Below are positions 14,943-25,000 of a stretch of DNA of 42,629 nt, piece after piece. The first letter of the stretch is position 1; every line of letters starts with the position of its first letter. The notes beneath the pieces are model-generated. The model made no database searches, had not been told where the DNA came from, and saw only the letters and a list, made by a program, of their open reading frames with translations. Origin of the DNA: UBA1161 sp049520395 (GTDB lineage: Bacteria; Planctomycetota; Phycisphaerae; Tepidisphaerales; Tepidisphaeraceae); contig JBEKPV010000007.1 in assembly GCA_049520395.1 (NCBI GenBank), positions 1-42,629 on the forward strand. Direction: 5' to 3'. The translations under genes were made by a program, and so were the position numbers.

Positions 14943-16588
14943 TGGACGGTCTCCTTTGCGCCGGCGGCGACGGTCTGGGCGGGGGAATCCTCCGGGACGA
15001 GCAGGTCGTCGTATTCTTTGCGGAAATAGCGCAGCGTGGTGAGCACGGGATTGGGTGCGCTTTGGCCGAGGCCGCAAAGACTGGTGCTCTTGACCATGTC
15101 GCATAATTCTTCGAGCAGTTTGACGTCGCGGGAGGTGGCCTTGCGGTCGATGATTTTTTTGAGCAGATCGTGCATCTGGACGGTTCCGACGCGGCAGGGG
15201 ACGCATTTGCCGCAGGATTCGGTCATGCAGAATTCCATGAAGAATCGTGCGACGTCGACCATGCTGGAGGATTCATCCATGATGATCATTCCGCCGGAGC
15301 CCATGATGGAACCGACTTTTGAAAGGGAGTCGTAATCGACGGGCATGTCGAGGAACTGCTCGGGGATGCACCCGCCGGAGGGGCCGCCGGTTTGGACGGC
15401 TTTGAACGTTTTTCCGTCGGGGATTCCGCCGCCGATGTCGAAGACGATCTCGCGCAGCGTGACGCCCATGGGGATTTCAATCAGGCCGGTATTGTTCACC
15501 TTTCCGGCCAAGGCGAAGGTCTTGGTTCCCTTGCTCTTTTCGGTGCCGATGGCGGCGTACCAATCGCCGCCGTTGCGGAGGATGGGGGCGATGTTTGCGA
15601 ACGTTTCGACGTTATTGATGAGGGTGGGCGCGCCCCAGAGGCCGGATTCGGCGGGGAAGGGGGGGCGCGGGCGCGGCTGGCCGCGCTGACCGGCAATGCT
15701 GGCGATGAGGGCGGTCTCCTCGCCGCAAACGAACGCGCCGGCGCCCAGACGGATTTCGATCTTGAAGCTGAAGGGGGTTCCGAAAATATTACTGCCGAGA
15801 AGTCCCTGGCGGTCGGCCTGTCGGATGGCAATTTTCAGGCGCTGGATCGCCAGGGGATATTCGGAACGGACGTAGATGTAGCCGTGGTCGGCGCCGATGG
15901 CGTAGGCGGCGATCGCCATTCCTTCCAATACGCGGTGCGGATCGCTCTCCAGGACGCTGCGGTCCATGAAGGCGCCGGGATCGCCTTCATCGGCGTTGCA
16001 GATGACATATTTGGTCGTCGAATTGGCCTTGGCGACCATGCTCCACTTCAGGCCGGTGGGATATCCCGCGCCGCCCCGGCCGCGAAGGCCGCTGCGGGAA
16101 ACCTGCTCGATGACCTCGGACTGCGTTAGTGTTGTCACGGCTTTATGAAGCGCGAGGTAGCCGTCGGCGGCTATGTATTGCTCGATGCGTTCGGGGTCTA
16201 TGGAGCCGCAATTCTCCAAAACGATCTTCTTTTGCCGGGTAAAGAAGGGAATGTCCGTGGGGCAATGGAGCCTTTGCACCGGCTCGTCGGCTTGAATGCC
16301 GCGCACGATGTCGGAGGCGTCTTCCGGGGCGACGTTTTTGTACATCACGTCTTTTTGGGGTAGCGCGACCAGAGGTCCGGCGGCGCACAGCCCCATGCAG
16401 CCGACGCCCTTGACGCGGCATTGGCTCTCCAGGCCGCTGGACTTAATTTGGGCTTCCAGCGCATCTTTGACTTCCTGGCTCCGCGATGAAAGACATCCGG
16501 CGGCGAGGCAGACGTGGAGATGATTCGGGCAACTCTTGCACGATTCTTTTTCGGTTTCCGCAATTTTTTCCAGTTCATCGAGTGTCAT
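14939..16588 (-). CDS. hoxF: Bidirectional hydrogenase diaphorase subunit HoxF
   Basis: This 549-residue NAD(P)(H)-binding flavoprotein has an N-terminal thioredoxin-like [2Fe-2S] domain (CKSCPNHLHVCLAAGC, later GCMGLCAAG). The NADH site is GRGGAGYPTG, the FMN site CNADEGDPGAFMD and the [4Fe-4S] motif ESCGKCVPCRVG, with a further Cys near the end. It exchanges electrons between pyridine nucleotide and HoxU. It overlaps the hoxE stop by 14 bases. Preference for NAD over NADP is inferred from family membership only. Confidence 0.95.
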   Translation of the reverse strand: MTLDELEKIAETEKESCKSCPNHLHVCLAAGCLSSRSQEVKDALEAQIKSSGLESQCRVKGVGCMGLCAAGPLVALPQKDVMYKNVAPEDASDIVRGIQADEPVQRLHCPTDIPFFTRQKKIVLENCGSIDPERIEQYIAADGYLALHKAVTTLTQSEVIEQVSRSGLRGRGGAGYPTGLKWSMVAKANSTTKYVICNADEGDPGAFMDRSVLESDPHRVLEGMAIAAYAIGADHGYIYVRSEYPLAIQRLKIAIRQADRQGLLGSNIFGTPFSFKIEIRLGAGAFVCGEETALIASIAGQRGQPRPRPPFPAESGLWGAPTLINNVETFANIAPILRNGGDWYAAIGTEKSKGTKTFALAGKVNNTGLIEIPMGVTLREIVFDIGGGIPDGKTFKAVQTGGPSGGCIPEQFLDMPVDYDSLSKVGSIMGSGGMIIMDESSSMVDVARFFMEFCMTESCGKCVPCRVGTVQMHDLLKKIIDRKATSRDVKLLEELCDMVKSTSLCGLGQSAPNPVLTTLRYFRKEYDDLLVPEDSPAQTVAAGAKETVQ

Positions 16589-17084
16589 GGCTCACCTGCT
16601 TTGCAACACGACTGAGTAAATCATCGCCGGCGACTTTGCCGATCACGGCTCCATCGAGGACGGCGGCGGGCGCCAGCCCGCAGGAACCGAGGCAGCGGGC
16701 GGTCAAGACGGAGAGTTCTCCGTCCCGGGTGGTCTGGCCGGGCTGAACGCCGTATTTCTTTTCCAGCGATTCCAGCAATTGCGCGGCGCCCTTGATGTAG
16801 CAAGCGGTTCCGAGGCAGACGACGCAGGTGTGCTTGCCCTGCGGCTTGAGCGTGAAATGGTGGTAGAAGGTGGCGACGCCGTAGACTTTGCTCAGGGGAA
16901 GACTCAGCGAGCCGGCGACGAAACGCAGGGCGGGCTCGTCGAGGAATCCGAACGATTCCTGCGCCGTGTGCAGGGTCTCGATCAGGGAATTGCCGGCGTA
17001 TCCGTAACGCCGCATGGTGGCATCGACAATGCGCCATCGCTTGTCCGCGGACGGCATCGGGTGTTGTTTGGGTAGTGCGCTCAT
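16575..17084 (-). CDS. hoxE: Bidirectional hydrogenase diaphorase subunit HoxE
   Basis: This 169-residue NuoE-like [2Fe-2S] protein has a helical N-terminus followed by a thioredoxin fold. The cluster ligands are CLGTACYIKG and, further on, ARCLGSCGLAP. HoxE is a signature of the HoxEFUYH pentamer and may add a ferredoxin or membrane contact. It lies 21 bases after hypE. A GAG-type ribosome site precedes the ATG. Confidence 0.94.
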   Translation of the reverse strand: MSALPKQHPMPSADKRWRIVDATMRRYGYAGNSLIETLHTAQESFGFLDEPALRFVAGSLSLPLSKVYGVATFYHHFTLKPQGKHTCVVCLGTACYIKGAAQLLESLEKKYGVQPGQTTRDGELSVLTARCLGSCGLAPAAVLDGAVIGKVAGDDLLSRVAKQVSHDTR

Positions 17085-17105
17085 ATTGACTCGCTTATTG
17101 GTGTT

Positions 17106-18152
17106 TCAACAAATTCTGGGCAATTGTTCTCCATAGGGTTTTTGAAGGATTCGGCTGCCGCCGATGGTGGTGCGAAGTTCGCAAACTCCGTCGGCGTCGG
17201 TGCCGACGAATCCGATGATTTGGGCGTCACGGCCGTGTGGGTCGGCGCGGATCGTATTCAGGGCGTGCTCGGCTTCGTCGGGGCGCACCACGACAAATAC
17301 TTTTCCCTCGTTGGCGACGTCGAGCGGATCGATGCCGAGCATGTCGGCGGCGTGCCAGGTTTCGGGACGGACGGGGATGTCTTTTTCGACGAGCGTGACG
17401 TGCAGTCGAGTGCGAACGGCCAAATCGGTGGCGACGCCGGCGAGACCGCCGCGGGTGGGATCGCGCAGGAATACGACACCGGGGACGTTGTCCAGGAGTC
17501 GGCGGATCATTTTGTTCAGCGGCGCGACGTCGCTCTTGACCGCGCTCTGTACCTGCGGCAATTCGCGGGCGAGCATGACCGCCATGCCGTGATCGGCGAT
17601 GGTTCCGCTGACGATCAGGCAATCGCCGGGTCGAACGTCTCGGGGATGAAGTTCGTTTCTTTCGGCGGCGCCGACGCCGGCGGTGGTGATGTAGATTCCG
17701 TCGCCTTGGCCGCGGCCGACGACCTTGGTGTCACCGGTGACGACACAGACGCCTGCTTCGGCGGCGGTGGCGGCGATGGAATCGAGAATATCCTCCAGAA
17801 GAGAGCGATCGAGTCCCTCGGTGAGGATGAGGCTCAGGGCGATTCCCAGCGGTTTAGCGCCACAGACGGCCAGGTCGTTGACGGTTCCGCTGATGGAGAG
17901 TCGGCCGATATCACCGCCCGGGAATTTCAGGGGCTGGACGACGTAGCTGTCGATGGTGAAGGCCAACCGGTAGGCGCCGGGAAGAATTGCGGAATCGGTC
18001 AACTCGTTGAGCACGCGGTTGCCGAGGTGGGGGAGGATGGTGCTGACGAAGAGGTCGTCGGTGAGTTGTCCACCGCCGCCGTGCGCCAGTGTGATGCGCG
18101 ATCCGGCGGATAAGCGGGCGGAAGTTTCTGGAGCGCCGATCGTGCGGGTCAT
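17106..18152 (-). CDS. hypE: Hydrogenase maturation protein HypE
   Basis: This 348-residue PurM-like ATPase dehydrates the thiocarbamate on its own C-terminal cysteine to make the cyanide ligands. The AHGGGG start motif and the PRIC C-terminus, with the essential terminal Cys, are both present. It works on the carbamoyl group delivered by HypF and passes CN to the HypCD complex. The start is fixed by ATGA overlap with the hypD stop (18149-18152). Confidence 0.96.
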   Translation of the reverse strand: MTRTIGAPETSARLSAGSRITLAHGGGGQLTDDLFVSTILPHLGNRVLNELTDSAILPGAYRLAFTIDSYVVQPLKFPGGDIGRLSISGTVNDLAVCGAKPLGIALSLILTEGLDRSLLEDILDSIAATAAEAGVCVVTGDTKVVGRGQGDGIYITTAGVGAAERNELHPRDVRPGDCLIVSGTIADHGMAVMLARELPQVQSAVKSDVAPLNKMIRRLLDNVPGVVFLRDPTRGGLAGVATDLAVRTRLHVTLVEKDIPVRPETWHAADMLGIDPLDVANEGKVFVVVRPDEAEHALNTIRADPHGRDAQIIGFVGTDADGVCELRTTIGGSRILQKPYGEQLPRIC

Positions 18153-19273
18153 GATTGCACCGGAGCCTTTCTTGCGATTTTGACGCGGTGATATTTGAAC
18201 CAGGCCTGGCAGGTTCCTTCGGAACTGACCATGCAGGGACCCAGTGCGCGAACGGGGTTGCAGGCGGTTGCGAACAATTTGCAATCGGCGGGGGTGGCGC
18301 GGCCGGTGATGACATCGCCGCAGCGGCAGCCGGCGGGTTCCTTTCCCGCGGGAGCCGCCAGACGGAAGCGAGCGCGGGCGTCGTATCGGGCATAGGCGAG
18401 GCGAAATGCCAGGCCGCTTGCTTTCAGAGTGCCCAGGCCGCGCCATTGCCAATCGGCGGGCATGAAGACTTCTTCAATGACGGACTGCGCCGAGCGATTG
18501 CCTTCTTCGGTGACGGCTTGGGAGTAAAGATTTTCCAAGGCCGGCGTACCGTCGACAACCAGTTCCGTAAGCCGGGCGAGGGCGGCGGCGATCTGCGGGC
18601 CTTCAAAGCCGGCGATGACGCAGGGAAGGTGATATTGTTCGACGATCGGTTCGAAGACCGCGGCCCCGATGATGACGGCAACGTGGCCGGGGCAGAGGAA
18701 GCCGTCGACGCGCACGTCGCCGCTTTCCAGCAAAGCGCGCATGGCGGGAATGATGAGCTTGTGGCTGGCGAGCGCGGAGAAATTGCGCAACCCCAACCGG
18801 TTGGCCTGGATGACGGCCGCCGCCGACGCCGGCGTGGTGGTTTCGAATCCCACGGCGGCGAAGACCACTTCCCGATCGGGGTTTTCTTGCGCGAGCTTGA
18901 CGGCGTCCAGGGAAGAATAGACGACGCGAACGTCGGCCCCATCGGCTCGACATTGTTCCAGGCTTCCCTGGGAGCCGATGACGCGGAGCATGTCGCCGTA
19001 GGTGCAGAGCATGACGCCGGGTCGCCGCGCCAATTCGATGAGTTGATCGATATCGCCCTGCGAGGTCACGCAGACGGGGCAGCCCGGGCCGCTCAATAGT
19101 GTGACGTTGTGGGGCATGAGGCTGTGCAGGCCGCTGCGGAATGCGCTCATGGTGTGGGTGCCGCAAACTTCCATGAATTTCGCGGGGCGGCTTAGCCGAC
19201 GGGCGGCGGCCTTCAGGCGGCGCAGCGACGGCTCGGTCTGATCTTTTGCGTCAAAGACGGCGGTGGAATTCAT
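18149..19273 (-). CDS. hypD: Hydrogenase maturation protein HypD
   Basis: This 374-residue [4Fe-4S] scaffold is where the Fe(CN)2CO unit is assembled with HypC. Conserved segments include FMEVCGTHTMS, LLSGPGCPVCVT, GFETTTPASA and a C-terminal CRCGDVITG cluster region. The ATG overlaps the hypC stop as ATGA (19270-19273). Confidence 0.96.
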   Translation of the reverse strand: MNSTAVFDAKDQTEPSLRRLKAAARRLSRPAKFMEVCGTHTMSAFRSGLHSLMPHNVTLLSGPGCPVCVTSQGDIDQLIELARRPGVMLCTYGDMLRVIGSQGSLEQCRADGADVRVVYSSLDAVKLAQENPDREVVFAAVGFETTTPASAAAVIQANRLGLRNFSALASHKLIIPAMRALLESGDVRVDGFLCPGHVAVIIGAAVFEPIVEQYHLPCVIAGFEGPQIAAALARLTELVVDGTPALENLYSQAVTEEGNRSAQSVIEEVFMPADWQWRGLGTLKASGLAFRLAYARYDARARFRLAAPAGKEPAGCRCGDVITGRATPADCKLFATACNPVRALGPCMVSSEGTCQAWFKYHRVKIARKAPVQS

Positions 19274-19497
19274 GGCTGGCCTCCGACGATTCGCAGGTCC
19301 TTGACGACGGCCCAGGCTTCCTGAGCTTCGCGCTCATCCAAGGTCTGAATGGCAAACCCGGCGTGGAGGAGAACCCAATCGCCTTGTTTGCAACCGGGGA
19401 CGAGCACGGTGCTGATTTCCACGCGATTGCCGTGCAAATCCGCCGTCGCATTGGAGCCGCGACAGGCCACGAGGCGAGCTGGAACTGCTAGACACAT
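19270..19497 (-). CDS. hypC: Hydrogenase maturation chaperone HypC
   Basis: This 75-residue OB-fold chaperone carries the iron unit from HypD to HoxH. It begins MCLAVPARLV, with the essential Cys2, and has the conserved LLHAGFAI stretch. The true start at 19497 is set by that N-terminus, and the gene lies 4 bases from hypF. There is only one hypC here, consistent with a single hydrogenase in the cluster. Confidence 0.96.
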   Translation of the reverse strand: MCLAVPARLVACRGSNATADLHGNRVEISTVLVPGCKQGDWVLLHAGFAIQTLDEREAQEAWAVVKDLRIVGGQP

Positions 19498-19501
19498 GGC
19501 A

Positions 19502-21877
19502 TTAGTCTCCGAAAAGTCCTTGTTTTGCGCGGGCCGAGACGACGGCGGCCTGGCCGTAGGCGATTGATCCGTCATTGGGAGGCAAGGCGCGGTGGCGCAG
19601 GACCCGGGCGCCAAGATTCTCCAATTGCCGGGTGAGCAAATCGGCCAGCAATTGGTTACAGAAGACGCCTCCGCTGAGCGCGACGGTTCGCAGATCCGTT
19701 TTTTGCATGGCGCGGGCGATCGCGGCGGTCCAGGCGGCGGCCAGGGTTTGATGGAAGAGCATCGCCAGCGGGCCCGCGGAATCATCGGGTCGGCCGTGGG
19801 CTATTCTTTTCACCAGTGGCGCCAGATCGATTTCGATCAGGCCGCCGGTTTCCGTTAATCGAAAACCATCCTTCAGCATTGCAACTGAATCGGGCCATTG
19901 AGCGGCGGCGGCTTCCACCGCCATGGGCGCTTCGGCGTCGAAGCGATTTTCCCGGCACAAACCCAACAGGGCGGCGACCGCGTCGAAGAGGCGACCGGCG
20001 GAACTGCTCTGCACGCAGGAAGCGCCGGTGAGCAGCATCTGGCGTACGAATTGCAATTGGTCCGGCTCGGCTAATCGACGACAGATGGGGAGCTGGAGAA
20101 AATCGGGGCCGAAGGCCGTGTAAAGAAGCGCCATCGCACTGCGCCACGGCTGCCTGGCGGAGGCGTCGCCGCCGGGAAGGGGCATGGGGCGAAGGCGTCC
20201 CACACGGCGGTAATCGGTGAGCGATGCCACGAGTAATTCGCCGCCCCAGATGGTTCCATCGGCGCCATAGCCTGTGCCGTCGCAAACCACCGCCAGCGCG
20301 GGGAGCGTTACGCCATGTTCGGCAAGGACGGCGGCGGCGTGCGCGTGATGATGCTGCACCGCGACCAGCGGCACTCCCCGCTGAGCGGCAAATTGCCGGG
20401 CGTATTGGGTGCTGAAATAGGTTGGATGCAGATCGCACGCGATCCACCGGGGCGTGACTGAAAACAATTCGCAGAGATCAGCTATTGCGCGCTGGAATGC
20501 CTCAAACGTGCGTGGACGCGAGAGATTCCCCAGGTGCTGGCTGAGCACGACCTGGCCATCGCGGCAGGTGGCGACGGTGGATTTCAGTTCGGCGCCGACC
20601 GCCAGCCCCGGGGCCGCATCGCTGGTGAAGGGTAACGCGATCGGCTCGGGCACGTAGCCGCGGGCGCGACGCACGAAAATGGGCTCGGTGGGGGTGTCGA
20701 TGATGACCGAATCGTCGACGGCGCGCTGGATAGGGCGGTCGTGGAGAAGGATCGCGTCGCATAAACCGCCGAGGCGGTTAAGGGCGTCGGCGGTGTCGAA
20801 CGCGAGGGATTCATCCACGTCATTGCCGCTGGTCATCACAAGCGTGTCGATGCCGGATGATTGGAGCTCGTCGAAAATGAGATGATGCAGCGGCGTGTAG
20901 GCCAGCATGACGCCAAGCCGGTGCTGATCGGGCGCGACGGCGCGGGCGATCAAGGTGTGATCGATGCGATCGGCCAGGACGATCGGGGCGGCTGGTGAGG
21001 CCAGCAAAGCCTCGCCGCCGGGGCTCAATCGGATCAAACGGCGGGCGGCATTCATGGAAGCGCACATCAGCGCAAACGGTTTGGCGGGACGGTGTTTCAA
21101 TTCGCGGAGACGCGCTACGGTCGCCGAATTATCGGCGCGAGCGGCCAAATGAAATCCGCCGATTCCCTTGATGGCGACGATTTCTCCGCGCAGGATTCGC
21201 CGGACGGTTTCATTGATGGGGTCGCCGGCGATTGGGGTTCCCGCGGGATCGAGCAGATTTAATTTCGGCCCGCATTCGCAGCAGGCGGTGGGCTGGGCGT
21301 GGAAACGGCGATCGGCCGGGGATTCATATTCGCCGGCGCATGCGGGGCACATTTCAAAATCGGCCATGGTGGTATTGCAGCGGTCGTAGGGGATGGCGCG
21401 AATGATGCTGAATCGCGGGCCGCAATTGGTGCAATTGGTCAGGGCGTATCGATGGCGACGGCGATTTTCCGGATCGCGAATCTCAGCGAGGCACTGGGGG
21501 CAGATGGCCAAATCCGCGGCGACTTCCGCGGTGGCGGCCACCGACGGGGGCGTTGGGCGAATCTCGAAATGCTCCGCCTCATCATGGAGCGGGATCTGTT
21601 GCTCGGTGATTTGGCGGATGCGGGCGGCCGCGGGGGCCTGGGCACGAAGGGCAGTGAGAAATTCGTCGAGCCGGCGGCGGGTTCCCTGTCCCTCGGCGAC
21701 GACTCCGGCGGCCTCATTCCATACCGCGCCGAGAATTTGAAATCGACGCGCCAGGCGGAAAACCAGCGGGCGGAAACCCACGCCCTGGACGCGGCCGGTG
21801 ATTTTCCAGCGCAGGCGGACCACGGGTTCGGTTGGATTTTCGGACGGCGGCGAAGTTGTTTCCAACGAGGCAGTCAT
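19502..21877 (-). CDS. hypF: Carbamoyltransferase HypF
   Basis: This 791-residue enzyme makes the carbamoyl adenylate and thiocarbamate precursor of the cyanide ligands. Domains in order are acylphosphatase (GRVQGVGFRPLVFRLARR, 28-45), two zinc fingers (CPQCLAEI...CTNCG and CPACAGEY...CCECG), a YrdC-like domain (EIVAIKGIGGFHLAARA) and a Kae1-like domain with HHHAHAAAVLAEHG. It is the first gene of the 13-gene run and is divergent from the pyruvate oxidoreductase. The ribosome site is weak. Confidence 0.96.
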   Translation of the reverse strand: MTASLETTSPPSENPTEPVVRLRWKITGRVQGVGFRPLVFRLARRFQILGAVWNEAAGVVAEGQGTRRRLDEFLTALRAQAPAAARIRQITEQQIPLHDEAEHFEIRPTPPSVAATAEVAADLAICPQCLAEIRDPENRRRHRYALTNCTNCGPRFSIIRAIPYDRCNTTMADFEMCPACAGEYESPADRRFHAQPTACCECGPKLNLLDPAGTPIAGDPINETVRRILRGEIVAIKGIGGFHLAARADNSATVARLRELKHRPAKPFALMCASMNAARRLIRLSPGGEALLASPAAPIVLADRIDHTLIARAVAPDQHRLGVMLAYTPLHHLIFDELQSSGIDTLVMTSGNDVDESLAFDTADALNRLGGLCDAILLHDRPIQRAVDDSVIIDTPTEPIFVRRARGYVPEPIALPFTSDAAPGLAVGAELKSTVATCRDGQVVLSQHLGNLSRPRTFEAFQRAIADLCELFSVTPRWIACDLHPTYFSTQYARQFAAQRGVPLVAVQHHHAHAAAVLAEHGVTLPALAVVCDGTGYGADGTIWGGELLVASLTDYRRVGRLRPMPLPGGDASARQPWRSAMALLYTAFGPDFLQLPICRRLAEPDQLQFVRQMLLTGASCVQSSSAGRLFDAVAALLGLCRENRFDAEAPMAVEAAAAQWPDSVAMLKDGFRLTETGGLIEIDLAPLVKRIAHGRPDDSAGPLAMLFHQTLAAAWTAAIARAMQKTDLRTVALSGGVFCNQLLADLLTRQLENLGARVLRHRALPPNDGSIAYGQAAVVSARAKQGLFGD

Positions 21878-22035
21878 CGGCGGCGAATTCTAAGATTCAT
21901 CGGCCGCCGCGCCAGCCGGAGAAAATCCGCCTTTGGGTCTAGGTAATTGCACCTAGGGGTAAATCATTTCTTGGCCCGATGGTTGAGGCGTGACGAATCT
22001 CCGAAATTAGTAGTGTTGTCGAAAGGATGATTGAT
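21878..22035. promoter_or_regulatory. Divergent control region between hypF and nifJ, with 18-bp inverted repeat
   Basis: This 158-base gap must hold promoters for both the hydrogenase and pyruvate oxidoreductase units. It contains CTAGGT-N6-ACCTAG (21939-21956), running into ACCTAGGGGTAAAT. Its reverse complement (ATTTACCCCTAGGT) resembles the CCCCTACGC motif and contains a NarL-like heptamer, TACCCCT. TTGGCCCGATGGTTGA (21971-21986) loosely resembles a sigma54 -24/-12 element but lacks the -12 GC. AAAGGA (22022-22027) is the ribosome site for the ATG at 22036. Confidence 0.5.
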
Positions 22036-25000
22036 ATGGCGTCAGTGGCTCGTCAAACGATCGCACTCGAAGGTAACGAAGCGGTAGCGTCGGTGGCGCA
22101 TCGCGTCAGCGAAGTGATCGCGATCTATCCGATCACGCCGTCGTCGGCGATGGGGGAGTTCGCCGATGAGTGGTCATCGCAGGGCCGGCGAAATATCTGG
22201 GGGATGGTGCCGCGCGTGGTGGAGATGCAGTCGGAAGGGGGGGCGGCCGGGGCGATCCATGGAGCGCTGCAGGCCGGGGCGCTGGCGACGACGTTTACCG
22301 CGTCGCAGGGACTGCTGCTGATGGTTCCCAATCTTTACAAAATTGCCGGGGAATTGACCTCATTTTGCATGCACGTGACCGCCAGGACCCTGGCGACGCA
22401 CGCGCTGTCGATCTTCGGCGATCACTCGGATGTGATGGCCTGCCGGCAAACGGGTTTTGCCATGCTCTGCTCCAACGGAGTGCAGGAAGCGCACGATCTG
22501 GCGTGCATCGCGCACGCGGCGACGCTCGAGACGCGCGTTCCGTTCATGCATTTTTTCGACGGGTTCAGAACCTCTCACGAAATCCAGAAGATCGAACTGC
22601 TCGGCGATGACGACCTGCGCGCGATGATCGATCCGGCGGCGGCGGCGGCGCACCGGGAGCGCGGGCTCACCCCGGACCATCCGGTCCTGCGCGGCACGGC
22701 GCAAAACCCTGACACATTTTTCCAATCGCGCGAAGCGGCGAATCCGTTTTACCTGGCCTGCCCGGCCGCGGTGGAAAAGGTCATGGATCGGTTCGCGGAA
22801 CTGACGGGCCGGCAATATCGGCTGTTTGAATATGTCGGGCATCCGCGCGCGGAGCGCGTGATCGTCATCATGGGCTCGGGCGCGGATACGGCTCACGAGG
22901 CGGTGGATCGCCTGGTGCGCGACGGGGAAAAGGTCGGAGTGCTCAAAGTCCGGCTGTATCGGCCTTTCTCCTGCGAGCGGATGCTGGAAGCGCTTCCCGC
23001 GAGCGTCCGAGCGATCGCGGTGATGGACCGGACGAAGGAGCCGGGGGGGATCGGCGAGCCGTTGTATCTGGATTGCCTGGCCGCGCTGCATGAGGGAGAG
23101 GCGGCCGGAATTTCGCGGTTTGCGCAGCGGCCGGTGGTCGTTGGGGGGCGATATGGGCTGGCTTCGCATGAGTTCACGCCGGCGATGGTCAAGAGCGTTT
23201 TTGATGAATTGAAGCAGCCGCGTCCGAGACCGCATTTTACGGTTGGGATCGTTGACGACGTCACGAAACTGTCGTTGAAAACGGCGGAAGATTTTGAGAT
23301 CGAGCCCGAGGATGTGTTCCGCGCCGTATTTTTCGGGCTGGGGTCCGATGGGACGGTGGGGGCGAATAAGAACTCCATCAAGATCATCGGCGAAGAAACG
23401 GAGTTCAACACCCAGGGATATTTTGTTTACGATTCGAAAAAATCGGGCGCCATTACCATCAGTCACCTGCGATTCGGGCCGCGGCCGATCCGATCGGCGT
23501 ATCTGATTCGCCAGGCCAATTTCGTGGCGTGCCACTCGTTCCATTTCCTGGAACGGTTTGACATCGTGGGATATGCCAGGGAGGGCGGAGTGCTGCTGCT
23601 GAACGCCCCTTGCGAGGCGGGGGCGGTCTGGGGGCAGTTGCCGCGCGAGGTGCAGGGGCAGATTGTTCAGAAGAAACTGAAAGTCTATGCGATCGACGCG
23701 CTGAAGGCCGCGCGCGAGGCGGGGATGGGCCGGCGGATCAATACCGTGATGCAGACGTGTTTCTTCGCCATCAGCGGCGTGTTGCCCGGCGAGCAGGCGA
23801 TCGCACAAATCAAAAAGTCGATCGAAAAAACCTATGCGAAAAAGGGGGAGGAGATCGTGCGGAAGAATTTCGCGGCGGTGGATGGGACGCTGACGCATTT
23901 GCATGAAGTGCAAATTCCAAGTGAATTTGCGTCCGGCAAGCCTCTGCCGGCGATGATGCCGGCAGGGGCGCCGGATTTCGTTAAGAATGTGACGGCGATG
24001 ATGCTCGCCAACCGGGGCGATTTGCTGCCGGTCAGCGCGATGCCGGTCGATGGAACCTGGCCGGTCGGAACGGCGCGCTGGGAAAAGCGCAACATCGCCG
24101 TGGAAATCCCGGTCTGGGAAAAGGATCTGTGCATTCAGTGCAACAAATGCGCCTTCGCCTGCCCGCACGCGGCGATCCGCGCCAAGGCCTATCCGGCGGC
24201 AAACCTTTCCGGCGCGCCGGCGGGATTTGCGTCGACCGATTACAACGCGGTCGATTTGCGCGGGATGAAATTCACGCTGCAAGTGGCGCCGGAAGATTGC
24301 ACCGGGTGCGGCGTTTGCGTGGCGGTTTGTCCTGCGAAGGACAAAACGATGCCCAAGCGGAAGGCGATTAATCTCGCTCCGCTGGCGGCGTTGCGCCAGC
24401 GCGAGGCGGAGAATTTCAGGTTCTTCCTGGAGATCCCGGAAATCGACCGTGAGAAGGTGCGCGTGGACGTCAAAGGCTCGCAGCTCTTCCCGCCGCTATT
24501 TGAGTTCTCCGGGGCTTGCGCGGGTTGCGGCGAGACGCCTTACATCAAGTTGCTCACGCAATTGATGGGCGACCGCCTTCTGATCGCCAATGCGACAGGG
24601 TGCTCGTCGATTTATGGCGGCAATCTGCCGACGACGCCGTATTGCACGAACCGCGACGGGCGCGGACCGGCCTGGAGCAATTCGCTGTTCGAGGACAACG
24701 CGGAATTCGGGCTGGGGATGCGCCTGGCGGTGGATCATCTTAGCGGGCAGGCCCGGCAGCTTCTGCGCCAGCTCGAACCGGTACTGGACGAGGAATTTGT
24801 CGATGAGCTTCTAAACGCGGACCATTTGAGCGAGCAGGGCATCGCCACGCAGCGGAAACTGGTGGTGGAGTTGCGCCGGAAACTGGAGGCGCTGGACGGA
24901 ACGCCGGACGCCAAACGCCTTTTGGCGCTGGCCGATTACCTGGTTTACAAGAGCGTTTGGATTGTCGGCGGTGACGGCTGGGCGTACGACATCGGCTACG

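Noticed and set aside
21971..21986. Sigma54 promoter for nifJ
   Set aside because: The -24 half is acceptable but the essential GC at -12 is missing (TTGA). No enhancer-binding activator is encoded here.
22360..24282. A 640-residue minus-strand frame within nifJ
   Set aside because: It lies antisense to well-conserved PFOR sequence with cluster and thiamine motifs, and its own peptide is Arg/His-rich with no recognisable family.
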